Origin: Christensenella sp. UBA7707
GTDB taxonomy: Bacteria > Bacillota > Clostridia > Christensenellales > CAG-138
Assembly (NCBI GenBank): GCA_002482435.1
Contig: DLFZ01000125.1
Coordinates: 7,528 to 23,839, forward strand
Direction: 5' to 3'
Length of the DNA: 16,312 nt
Below, piece by piece: positions 7,527-13,819 of this stretch (position 1 is the first letter of the stretch; the number at the start of each line of letters is the position of its first letter). The notes below the pieces were generated by a model. That model ran no database searches, was not told where the DNA came from, and was given only the letters and a program-made list of their open reading frames with translations. Position numbers and translations under genes: made by a program.

Positions 7527-8087
7527 ATGAACGAAACCTTAAATGTAATCGCCCGGCGCTACTCATGCCGCGACTTTAAAAGTGAAATGCCGAAAGATGA
7601 AATCCTTCATGCAATCGCACAGGCCGCCGTACAGGCTCCAAGCGGCATGAACCGCCAAGCGTGGCGCGTTATTGTTGTAAAAGACAAAGCTTTGATGCAG
7701 GAGATGGAAGCCGAAGGGCTTTCCCGCCTAGCTGCCATGGAGGACAAATCGACCTACAACCGGATTTTAGAGCGCGGAGGCAAGCTGTTTTACGGAGCGC
7801 CGTGCATGGTGATTGTTCCGATTGACCCTAAGCAATATGCGCCCGCGTTGATGGACTGCGGCATCCTTTGCGAAAACATCGCGCTGGCCGCAACTTCGCT
7901 TGGAATCGCCAACGTTATCTGCGGGCTTACGGGCCTTGCGTTTGCCGACTCGCGCGCGGTGGAATTCAGCAAGCGCTTGGGCTTCCCCGAAGGTTATGCG
8001 TTCGGCTGCTCCGTATTGCTCGGCTATGCAAACACGGCAAAGCCGCCGCATGTTCCTGATGAGGCTAAAATATCGTTCGTTGGGTAA
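7527..8087 (+). CDS. Nitroreductase-family FMN oxidoreductase
   Basis: A 186-residue flavoprotein of the nitroreductase fold, usually a cytoplasmic homodimer using FMN and NAD(P)H. The FMN-phosphate motif RYSCRDF (11-17) and the second motif APSGMNRQAWRVIVV (37-51) are clear, and the C-terminal part has the expected FGCSVLLGYA before the end. The natural substrate is unknown; members reduce nitro compounds, quinones or enones. A good ribosome binding site, AGAGGTG near 7512-7518, precedes the ATG. It lies 58 bp after the serine hydrolase with no terminator between, so co-transcription is possible, although the two activities have no obvious link. Its transcript ends at the hairpin at 8137-8163. 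Confidence 0.92.
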   Translation: MNETLNVIARRYSCRDFKSEMPKDEILHAIAQAAVQAPSGMNRQAWRVIVVKDKALMQEMEAEGLSRLAAMEDKSTYNRILERGGKLFYGAPCMVIVPIDPKQYAPALMDCGILCENIALAATSLGIANVICGLTGLAFADSRAVEFSKRLGFPEGYAFGCSVLLGYANTAKPPHVPDEAKISFVG

Positions 8088-8136
8088 AGGCCACCAACTC
8101 TACCGACGCATGGAACGCATTTTTTGACAATCTAAA

Positions 8137-8163
8137 GGCGCGAGGAAACCTCGCGCCCTTTTT
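8137..8163. terminator. Terminator shared by convergent nitroreductase and GDPD genes
   Basis: GGCGCGAGG (8137-8145) and CCTCGCGCC (8149-8157) form a 9-bp GC-rich stem with an AAA loop, followed by CTTTTT on the plus strand. It is preceded by AAA, giving a shorter TTT tail on the minus strand. It sits 50 nt after the nitroreductase stop and 41 nt after the end of the minus-strand GDPD gene. Confidence 0.88.
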
Positions 8164-8203
8164 ATACAGAATCATAAAAGCGGAAACAGCGCCCCGCTAC
8201 CGT

Positions 8204-8932
8204 TTACCTGCCCAAAAGCCCCAGCGCCACATCCGGATAGTTCGTGATGATGGCGTTGATGTTGGCGTCGATCAGCTCGCGCATAACGTTTTTGTCGTTC
8301 ACCGTCCACGCGTTCACATCGATGCCCGCCTTGCGGCAACCCGGAATAAGGCCTTCACCTTTGAGCGCCACAAGGTAATGCGGGTGAATGGCTTCCGCCT
8401 TTACATACTTGGCGTATACCCACGGGTCAACAAGGCCGTTGTCGTAAAGAAGGCCGATCTTTGCGCTTGGGTCCACCTCGCGAAGCTTCATCAGAACATA
8501 ATGGTTGAAGGACGAATAAAGAATCCGCCCTTGCATGCCCATTTCACGTTCCAGCTCGATGAGCTTGTTCCAAATGCCGTAGTAGATCACAACGTCGCAT
8601 TTGATTTCCACATTCACAAGGATGTTGGTATTTTTCACAAGCCCGTATACCTCACGCAGCGTGGGAATGCGGGCATTGGGGTAACTTTCGTTGCCGTTGG
8701 AGAAGCTGAGCTGTTTCAGCTCCTGGCAAGTCATATCCACAACGCGTCCCTTGCCGTTGGAGGTGCGGTCCACGGTTTCGTCGTGGATCACCATGAGTTT
8801 TCCATCCGCGCTTTCGTGCACATCAAGCTCAATGCCGTCCACGCCCATTTCAAGCGCCATTTTGAATGCGGGAATTGTGTTTTCCGGCGCGTATGCGCTC
8901 GCTCCCCTGTGCGCCCATATTTTGGTTGCCAT
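8204..8932 (-). CDS. Glycerophosphodiester phosphodiesterase
   Basis: Hydrolyses glycerophosphodiesters (deacylated phospholipid head groups) to glycerol-3-phosphate and an alcohol, using a metal on a TIM barrel. The 242 residues match single-domain GDPDs. Active-site set: His8-Arg9 in WAHRGASAYAPENT, Glu17 in PENT, Glu35 and Asp37 in GIELDVHES, and His50-Asp51 in VIHDE. The C-terminal VNAWTVND and AIITNYPD also match. No signal peptide, so cytoplasmic. The frame extends to an ATG at 8962, but ATG 8932 has the strong AGAGGGGG 8 nt upstream and begins just before the HRGA strand. It diverges from a small membrane gene and shares its terminator with the nitroreductase. The head-group preference is unknown. 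Confidence 0.95.
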   Translation of the reverse strand: MATKIWAHRGASAYAPENTIPAFKMALEMGVDGIELDVHESADGKLMVIHDETVDRTSNGKGRVVDMTCQELKQLSFSNGNESYPNARIPTLREVYGLVKNTNILVNVEIKCDVVIYYGIWNKLIELEREMGMQGRILYSSFNHYVLMKLREVDPSAKIGLLYDNGLVDPWVYAKYVKAEAIHPHYLVALKGEGLIPGCRKAGIDVNAWTVNDKNVMRELIDANINAIITNYPDVALGLLGR

Positions 8933-8970
8933 GTGCGGTCCCCCTCTTCCATGTTTCGCCATTTTTTGCC

Positions 8971-9000
8971 ATTATATCACGCGCACATCGGGCGCGAAAA
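8971..9000 (-). promoter_or_regulatory. Candidate extended -10 promoter of the GDPD gene
   Basis: On the minus strand TGATATAAT (8979-8971) gives a perfect TATAAT preceded by the TGn extension. The -35, TTTTCG at 9000-8995 with an 18-bp spacer, is poor, as is common when an extended -10 is present. The start site would be near 8964, about 30 nt before the ATG at 8932. Confidence 0.55.
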
Positions 9001-9042
9001 CCCTTTTTGCATAAAAACGGCATTTTTGCGGACCATACCCCT

Positions 9043-9417
9043 ATGGAAACAAAGGAATTTCTTGCCGCCTTTTTCTTGGGCGGCGCATTGTATGTGATTT
9101 TAGAGCTCGTTTACCGCCGCCGCAGCCACATTTCCATGTTCATAACGGGCGGAGGCGCGTTTTTGCTGCTGCATGGGCTTTTTTCGCGCTACGACCCGCC
9201 GCTTTTTGTAAAAGCGTTGATCGGCATGGCGCTCATCACGGCGGCGGAATTTATCGCTGGCTACATCGTGAATCTAAAATTAAAGCGCAACGTATGGGAT
9301 TACTCCGGCGTGCGCTTCAACCTTTATGGGCAAATTTGCCTGAAATACAGCCTTTTGTGGGCGCTTCTCTCGCTGCCTGCTGCATTTTTGAGCCGTATGC
9401 TCTCGGCGGTCTTTTAG
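9043..9417 (+). CDS. Small CmpB-like membrane protein ('putative ABC transporter permease' family)
   Basis: A 124-residue protein with about four hydrophobic segments (near 6-22, 32-47, 56-76 and 100-118). The conserved stretch around residues 79-98, KLKRNVWDYSGVRFNLYGQI, resembles the Firmicute family annotated as putative ABC transporter permease CmpB. That transport role is not, to my knowledge, experimentally established, so the name is only a family label. ATG 9043 is chosen because it begins the membrane domain; the frame runs further upstream but through the GDPD promoter. The ribosome binding site is poor (GCGGA, about 10 nt upstream). It is monocistronic, divergent from the GDPD gene, and its stop codon overlaps the end of the convergent exoA gene. 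Confidence 0.7.
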   Translation: METKEFLAAFFLGGALYVILELVYRRRSHISMFITGGGAFLLLHGLFSRYDPPLFVKALIGMALITAAEFIAGYIVNLKLKRNVWDYSGVRFNLYGQICLKYSLLWALLSLPAAFLSRMLSAVF

Positions 9418-10175
9418 TTGAGTTCAAGCATTACGGGACAGTGATCGCTGCCGAACACCTCCGGGAAAATGGCGCTTTCCTTCACGCGGGAGCGAAGGCT
9501 TTCGCTCACCACAAAGTAGTCGATGCGCCAGCCCACGTTTTTCGCGCGGGCGTTCCCCATGTAGCTCCACCAGGAATACGCGTCTTTCCGATCGGGATAC
9601 AAGTGGCGAAAGCTATCCACAAAACCGCTCGCAAGAAGCACCGTAAACTTTTCGCGTTCTTCATCGGTAAAGCCCGCGCTGCCTCGGTTGGATTTTGCAT
9701 TTTTGATGTCGATCTCCTGATGCGCCACATTGAGGTCGCCACACAATATGACGGGCTTTTTCTCGTTGAGGCTCAAAAGGTAGGCGCGAAAGGCATCCTC
9801 CCATTCCATGCGGAAGGAAAGCCGCGTCAGCTCACGCTGCGCGTTTGGCGTATATACGTTTACAAAATAATATTCCTCAAACTCCAGCGTGATGACGCGG
9901 CCTTCGCCATAGAAGCGCGCATCGCCCTCTTCCGGAAAATCAAACGCCACGCTTAAGGGCTTTACGCGCGTATACACAGCGGTGCCGGAATAACCCTTTT
10001 TGATTGCGCTGTTGAAGTAGCTTTCATACCCTTCAAAGGAAAGGTCAATCTGCCCTTCCTGGAGCTTGGTTTCCTGAATGGCCAAAACATCCGCATCCAC
10101 GGAAAGGAAAAACTCCGAAAATCCCTTATTGACGCACGCGCGAAGGCCGTTGACATTCCAAGATACAAATTTCAT
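9414..10175 (-). CDS. exoA: Exodeoxyribonuclease III / AP endonuclease (ExoA type)
   Basis: Cleaves DNA 5' to abasic sites and trims 3' blocks in base excision repair. The 253-residue length is typical. Catalytic and metal residues of the exonuclease-endonuclease-phosphatase fold are visible: SWNVNGLRA (Asn7), IQETKLQ (Glu35), VNVYTPNAQ (Tyr108), CGDLNVAHQEIDI (Asp147, Asn149), WRIDYF (Asp219) and GSDHCPVMLEL (Asp244, His245). ATG 10175 is used because the coding similarity starts there and a 7-G tract (10188-10182) serves as the Shine-Dalgarno region 6 nt upstream; an ATG at 10196 would overlap the preceding gene. It is the last gene of a likely ABC exporter/kinase/exoA operon, starting 23 bp after the kinase stop, and ends in a 4-bp convergent overlap. 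Confidence 0.96.
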   Translation of the reverse strand: MKFVSWNVNGLRACVNKGFSEFFLSVDADVLAIQETKLQEGQIDLSFEGYESYFNSAIKKGYSGTAVYTRVKPLSVAFDFPEEGDARFYGEGRVITLEFEEYYFVNVYTPNAQRELTRLSFRMEWEDAFRAYLLSLNEKKPVILCGDLNVAHQEIDIKNAKSNRGSAGFTDEEREKFTVLLASGFVDSFRHLYPDRKDAYSWWSYMGNARAKNVGWRIDYFVVSESLRSRVKESAIFPEVFGSDHCPVMLELN

Positions 10176-10198
10176 GCGCTGCCCCCCCAAGCTCAATT

Positions 10199-11860
10199 TT
10201 ATAGATAAAACGTGTTGCCCCCAATGAATTCACGAAGAATCGATGTGGGCGGAATTTCGTTTTCCACATCCGCGTCGAGGAAGTAGTTCAAAAACTTTAC
10301 GATGTCGCGCGACATGGCGTAGTACGGGCTTTCGGGCGGCATCGCCGTCAAAAGCGGGTACACATACTTTTTGAGCACCGCAATTTCGTAAACAAGGGTG
10401 GTGTTAAAAAGCGCGTCCCCGTTTTCCTGAAACGGGAAAATCCATGTTTCTTCACCGCGACGCACGCTTGGCCACATAGAAAGCGTTTTTTCCATAGAGG
10501 CGTTTCGGGTTTCATAATCGCGCACAAGGCGCCTTAACAGGCGTACATCCGTGGTGCGGATGCGGTTATGGTCGTCGATGTTGAGCGTCGTGAGCGCGCT
10601 CACATACACGCGGAACACCGCGTTTAAATCGACCTCTCCCTTAAGAAGAACCGGGTTGAGGCCATGGATGCCCTCCACGATAAGCGGCTCGTCGGCATGG
10701 AGCTTCAAAAGCTTGCCGTGCGGCGCGCGCTTGCCGGTCGTAAAGTCGAACTCCGGCACCTCCACCTGCTCACCGCGCAGCAAAAGCGAAAGGTCGCTGT
10801 TGAAACGCGGTATGTCGAGCGTATTGATGTGCTCAAGGTCGCGTTCACCGTGCTCGTCAAGGGGTATGGCGTCGCGGTCGAGGTAGTAGTTGTCAAGAGA
10901 AAGCATCACGGGGTTTTGCCCGAGCACGCGAAGCTGCGTTGCAATGCGGTGCGCCGAGGTCGTTTTGCCGGAAGACGAAGGCCCCGCAACCATTACCGCA
11001 CGCGCCTTTTTCATAACGATCTGATCGGCGATTTGCGAGTAGCTGCGCTCGTGCAGCGCCTCGTTCACGCGGATAAGCTCGCGTATGGTGCCGTTTTTTA
11101 CATGGGAGTTGAGCTGGTTTACCGAGTCGCAGTTCATCAACCTGCCCCACTCGTCGCTCTGGCGAAACACGGCGGCAAGCTTGGGAACGGAGCTATAATC
11201 GCTCGGCACATCGGGTGCGTCGCCGCGCGGCATGAGCATAACGAGCGCGCCGTCCAAGGGTTTTAAGCGGAACACATCGACGTAGCTTGTGTTGGGCGCC
11301 ATTTCGCCGTAGAAATAATCCATATACCCTTCGGCACTATATACATCGAAGTAGCTGAACTTGCGCCACCTTAAAAGAGCGGCTTTGTCCTCCTGCCCAT
11401 CCTTTTCAAAGTGGCCAAGCGCGTCGTTGATGGAAAGGCGTTTGCGCTCAAGCGGCAGCGCAAGGCGCACAAGCCTTCGCATTTCGCTTTCGAGGTTCAA
11501 AACGTCCTGCTCGGTAAGCCCGCCGCCTTCGGGCTTTTCAATGGAAATGTAAAGCCCCGGCCCCAGAGAGTAGCGCACATAGACACGCGCGCCGACAAAG
11601 ATTTTCCGCGCGGCTGTAATCAGTACAAACTCGAGGGTGCGCTCATACACGCGCCTGCCCATTTCCTCGCCGTAGCGCAGAAGATGAATGTTTACGTCCC
11701 GAAAAGGCGTGTAACGAAGGCTGAACACCTCACCGCCGATCTGCGCAGCAAGCGGGCGCAGCTTCAAAGAGTCGCTGTCGATCCCGAGCTTTTTGATTGC
11801 GTCAAGGATGCTTTCACCCTGTTCGATGCCGCATACGATGCCGTCGATGGTAAGGTTCAT
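10199..11860 (-). CDS. Nucleoside (uridine) kinase with N-terminal TGS and ThrRS-like domain
   Basis: A 553-residue fusion known in Firmicutes as 'nucleoside kinase'. Residues 1-60 look like a TGS domain (MNLTIDGIVC start, beta-grasp). Residues about 61-230 resemble the threonyl-tRNA synthetase second additional domain, with the family-like stretches GRRVYERTL and YSLGPGLYISIE. From about 285 a uridine-kinase P-loop domain follows: GPSSSGKTTSAHRI (Walker A 293-300), SLDNYY, DIPRFN, PEFDFTTGKR, LIVEGIHGLNP and RIRTTDVRLLRRLVRD. It probably phosphorylates uridine or cytidine, or a related nucleoside, in salvage; substrate and the role of the N-terminal half are unproven. ATG 11860 is preceded by AAGGAGGA 7 nt upstream; this site abuts the stop codon of the ABC exporter gene, 13 bp away, so the two are translationally close-coupled. 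Confidence 0.9.
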   Translation of the reverse strand: MNLTIDGIVCGIEQGESILDAIKKLGIDSDSLKLRPLAAQIGGEVFSLRYTPFRDVNIHLLRYGEEMGRRVYERTLEFVLITAARKIFVGARVYVRYSLGPGLYISIEKPEGGGLTEQDVLNLESEMRRLVRLALPLERKRLSINDALGHFEKDGQEDKAALLRWRKFSYFDVYSAEGYMDYFYGEMAPNTSYVDVFRLKPLDGALVMLMPRGDAPDVPSDYSSVPKLAAVFRQSDEWGRLMNCDSVNQLNSHVKNGTIRELIRVNEALHERSYSQIADQIVMKKARAVMVAGPSSSGKTTSAHRIATQLRVLGQNPVMLSLDNYYLDRDAIPLDEHGERDLEHINTLDIPRFNSDLSLLLRGEQVEVPEFDFTTGKRAPHGKLLKLHADEPLIVEGIHGLNPVLLKGEVDLNAVFRVYVSALTTLNIDDHNRIRTTDVRLLRRLVRDYETRNASMEKTLSMWPSVRRGEETWIFPFQENGDALFNTTLVYEIAVLKKYVYPLLTAMPPESPYYAMSRDIVKFLNYFLDADVENEIPPTSILREFIGGNTFYL

Positions 11861-11873
11861 AACAAATCCTCCT

Positions 11874-13604
11874 TCAGTTTCCCGCCTGCGCGGTATGGAG
11901 CCTTGCATATTCCCCGTTTTGCGCAATGAGCGCGTCATGCGGGCCGCGTTCTTTTATTATGCCGTCGTCGATGACGATTATTTCATCCGCATTTCTAATG
12001 GTGGAGAGCCTGTGCGCGATGATGATGGAAGTTCTTCCTTTGCTCAAGCGCTCCAAGGAGGCCGTAATACGCGCTTCCGTTACACTATCGAGCGCACTTG
12101 TCGCTTCATCCAAAATGAGGATGGGCGGGTTTTTGAGGAAGATGCGCGCGATGGAAACCCTTTGCTTCTGACCGCCCGAAAGTGTTGTGCCGCGCTCACC
12201 AACAACCGTGTCGTAGCCGTCCGGCATGGCCATAATGTCGTCGTGAATTTCGGCCGCTTTCGCCGCGGCAACGATTTCCTCGTCGGTCGCGTCGGTCCTG
12301 CCGTAGCGGATGTTTTCACGTACGGTATCCGCAAAAAGGAACACATCCTGCTGCACAATGCCGATACTTTCGCGCACCGAACGCATGGTGACCTTCTTCA
12401 GGTCCTGCCCGTCGATTTTCACACTGCCCGAACTGGGCTCGTAAAAGCGCGGCAACAGGTGGCTGATGGTGGTTTTTCCGCCGCCCGAAGGGCCGACAAG
12501 CGCAACCGTATCCCCCGCTTTGATGGAAAAGCTCACATCGTTAAGAACGGTTTGATTTTCATCGTAGCCGAAGCGCACATGCGAAAATTCGATGTTGCCG
12601 CGCACGTTTTTAAGGGGCTTCGCATCGGGTGCGTCCTCAATGTCCGGCTCGGTGTCCAAAAGCTCCTGAAAGCGGCGGAAGCCCGTCATACCCATCACAT
12701 AAGTTTCCGCAAACATGGCAAGCTTACGGATGGGCGAGGTGAACGACGCCACATACATGGTAAACGTGAGAAGCGCAATCATATCCATGCGGTTTTTCAT
12801 GATCATGTAGCCGCCCACGCCGAGCACCACCACCTTGAGGATGCTCGTAAAGAATTCAAGCGAGGCAAAAAACTCGCCCATCACTTTGTAGTACCCCTTG
12901 CGGGAGCGAACGTAGATGCCATTTCCGCGATCGAACTTGTCGATCTCGTATTCTTCGTTGTTGAAGGCCTTGGCAACGCGCATGCCAGAAATGGAGGATT
13001 CGATGCTCGCGTTTACGCCAGCAAGCCCTTCTTTGACCTTGCGGGAGGCATCGTTCATGCGTTTGCGGAGGAGAATAACCACAAGGATCATCACCGGCAC
13101 GGATACCATGAGCACCAGCGCAAGCCGCCACTCGATGGTAAGCATTACCGCAAACGCGCCCAAAAACGTTACAACCGAAATGAACACGTCCTCTGGGCCG
13201 TGATGCGCAAGCTCGGTGATCTCAAACAGGTCGTGCGTTACGCGCGCCATCAAAACGCCCGTACGCGACTTGTCGTAAAAGCGAAACGACAGCTTTTGCA
13301 GGTGGGAAAACAGATCCCGCCGCATATCCGCCTCCATCAGCACGCCAAGATAATGTCCGATGGCCGTTACCACGTATTCGAAAATCGCGCGCAGAATGTG
13401 CGCCGCGACAAACACGATAACGACTGTGAAAAACGCCTCAAACTGTCCGGAAGGAAGGTATTGTTCCAGCGCGATTTTTGAATATAGCGGGTAGATAACA
13501 TCGACCGCCGAAATGATGAGCGCACAGAACATGTCCAAGATAAACAAGGGGAGATGAGGCTTATAATAGCCGACAAAACGCGAAAGTTGCGACTTTTTCT
13601 TCAT
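11874..13604 (-). CDS. ABC exporter half-transporter, MsbA/LmrA-like (permease-ATPase fusion)
   Basis: A 576-residue type IV (ABCB-like) exporter with an N-terminal membrane domain of about six helices (near 17-38, 57-80, 138-158, 161-180, 245-268 and 275-295) and a C-terminal ATPase. ATPase motifs are complete: Walker A GPSGGGKTT (371-379), Q-loop Gln418 in IVQQDVF, signature LSGGQ (475-479), Walker B ILILDEATSALD (from 495) and H-loop His531 in IIAHRLST. It acts as a homodimer, or pairs with another half that is not encoded here. The substrate (lipid, drug or peptide) cannot be inferred. ATG 13604 is preceded by GGAGTGAAAGG. It is the first gene of the minus-strand unit leading into the nucleoside kinase and exoA. 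Confidence 0.95.
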   Translation of the reverse strand: MKKKSQLSRFVGYYKPHLPLFILDMFCALIISAVDVIYPLYSKIALEQYLPSGQFEAFFTVVIVFVAAHILRAIFEYVVTAIGHYLGVLMEADMRRDLFSHLQKLSFRFYDKSRTGVLMARVTHDLFEITELAHHGPEDVFISVVTFLGAFAVMLTIEWRLALVLMVSVPVMILVVILLRKRMNDASRKVKEGLAGVNASIESSISGMRVAKAFNNEEYEIDKFDRGNGIYVRSRKGYYKVMGEFFASLEFFTSILKVVVLGVGGYMIMKNRMDMIALLTFTMYVASFTSPIRKLAMFAETYVMGMTGFRRFQELLDTEPDIEDAPDAKPLKNVRGNIEFSHVRFGYDENQTVLNDVSFSIKAGDTVALVGPSGGGKTTISHLLPRFYEPSSGSVKIDGQDLKKVTMRSVRESIGIVQQDVFLFADTVRENIRYGRTDATDEEIVAAAKAAEIHDDIMAMPDGYDTVVGERGTTLSGGQKQRVSIARIFLKNPPILILDEATSALDSVTEARITASLERLSKGRTSIIIAHRLSTIRNADEIIVIDDGIIKERGPHDALIAQNGEYARLHTAQAGN

Positions 13605-13651
13605 GGAAACCTTTCACTCCGGATGCGGAAATCAGAATTATCAACTGTTTG

Positions 13652-13681
13652 ATTATACTATAAACCGCATGGAAAACGCAA
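13652..13681 (-). promoter_or_regulatory. Candidate promoter of the ABC exporter-kinase-exoA unit
   Basis: On the minus strand TTGCGT (13681-13676), an 18-bp spacer and a perfect TATAAT (13657-13652). Transcription would start near 13645, about 40 nt before the exporter ATG. The -35 is a 3/6 match only. Confidence 0.45.
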
Positions 13682-13715
13682 AAATATTGCAAAATTTAAA
13701 ACAATGGGATTTTCT

Positions 13716-13744
13716 CCGACAAGCGCTAATAAATCTGATATAAT
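13716..13744 (+). promoter_or_regulatory. Candidate extended -10 promoter of the spoVB-mazG unit
   Basis: CCGACA at 13716-13721 (4/6 match to TTGACA), a 17-bp spacer, then TGATATAAT with a perfect TATAAT at 13739-13744 and a TGn extension. This is a sigma-A type signal; I do not see an obvious sporulation sigma-E or sigma-G signature. The start would be near 13751, leaving a leader of about 70 nt. Confidence 0.65.
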
Positions 13745-13780
13745 AGAGCGTGTTTTTTAAAAAGGTCAAACGGTGAAAGG

Positions 13781-13806
13781 CCCGAAAGCGGCTTTGCCGG
13801 CTCGGG
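13781..13806 (+). promoter_or_regulatory. Leader hairpin overlapping the spoVB ribosome binding site
   Basis: CCCGA (13781-13785) pairs with TCGGG (13802-13806) enclosing GGC-TTT-GCC (13790-13798), with small bulges. The 3' arm contains the GGG of the only visible Shine-Dalgarno, GGGAG at 13804-13808, so folding would cover it. It does not match a riboswitch class that I recognise. Confidence 0.35.
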
Positions 13807-13819
13807 AGCAACTATATAT

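Noticed and set aside
11793..13481. A 562-codon open frame on the plus strand opposite the ABC exporter
   Set aside because: It is rich in His, Arg and Lys with no recognisable motif, lies antisense to an exporter with every ATPase motif intact, and has no ribosome binding site; it is a codon-bias shadow.
13745..13819. A possible c-di-GMP or other known riboswitch upstream of spoVB
   Set aside because: The segment contains GTCAAAC and GAAAGG words, but the ordered core of the c-di-GMP-I aptamer and other classes I know is not there; only a simple hairpin is supported.
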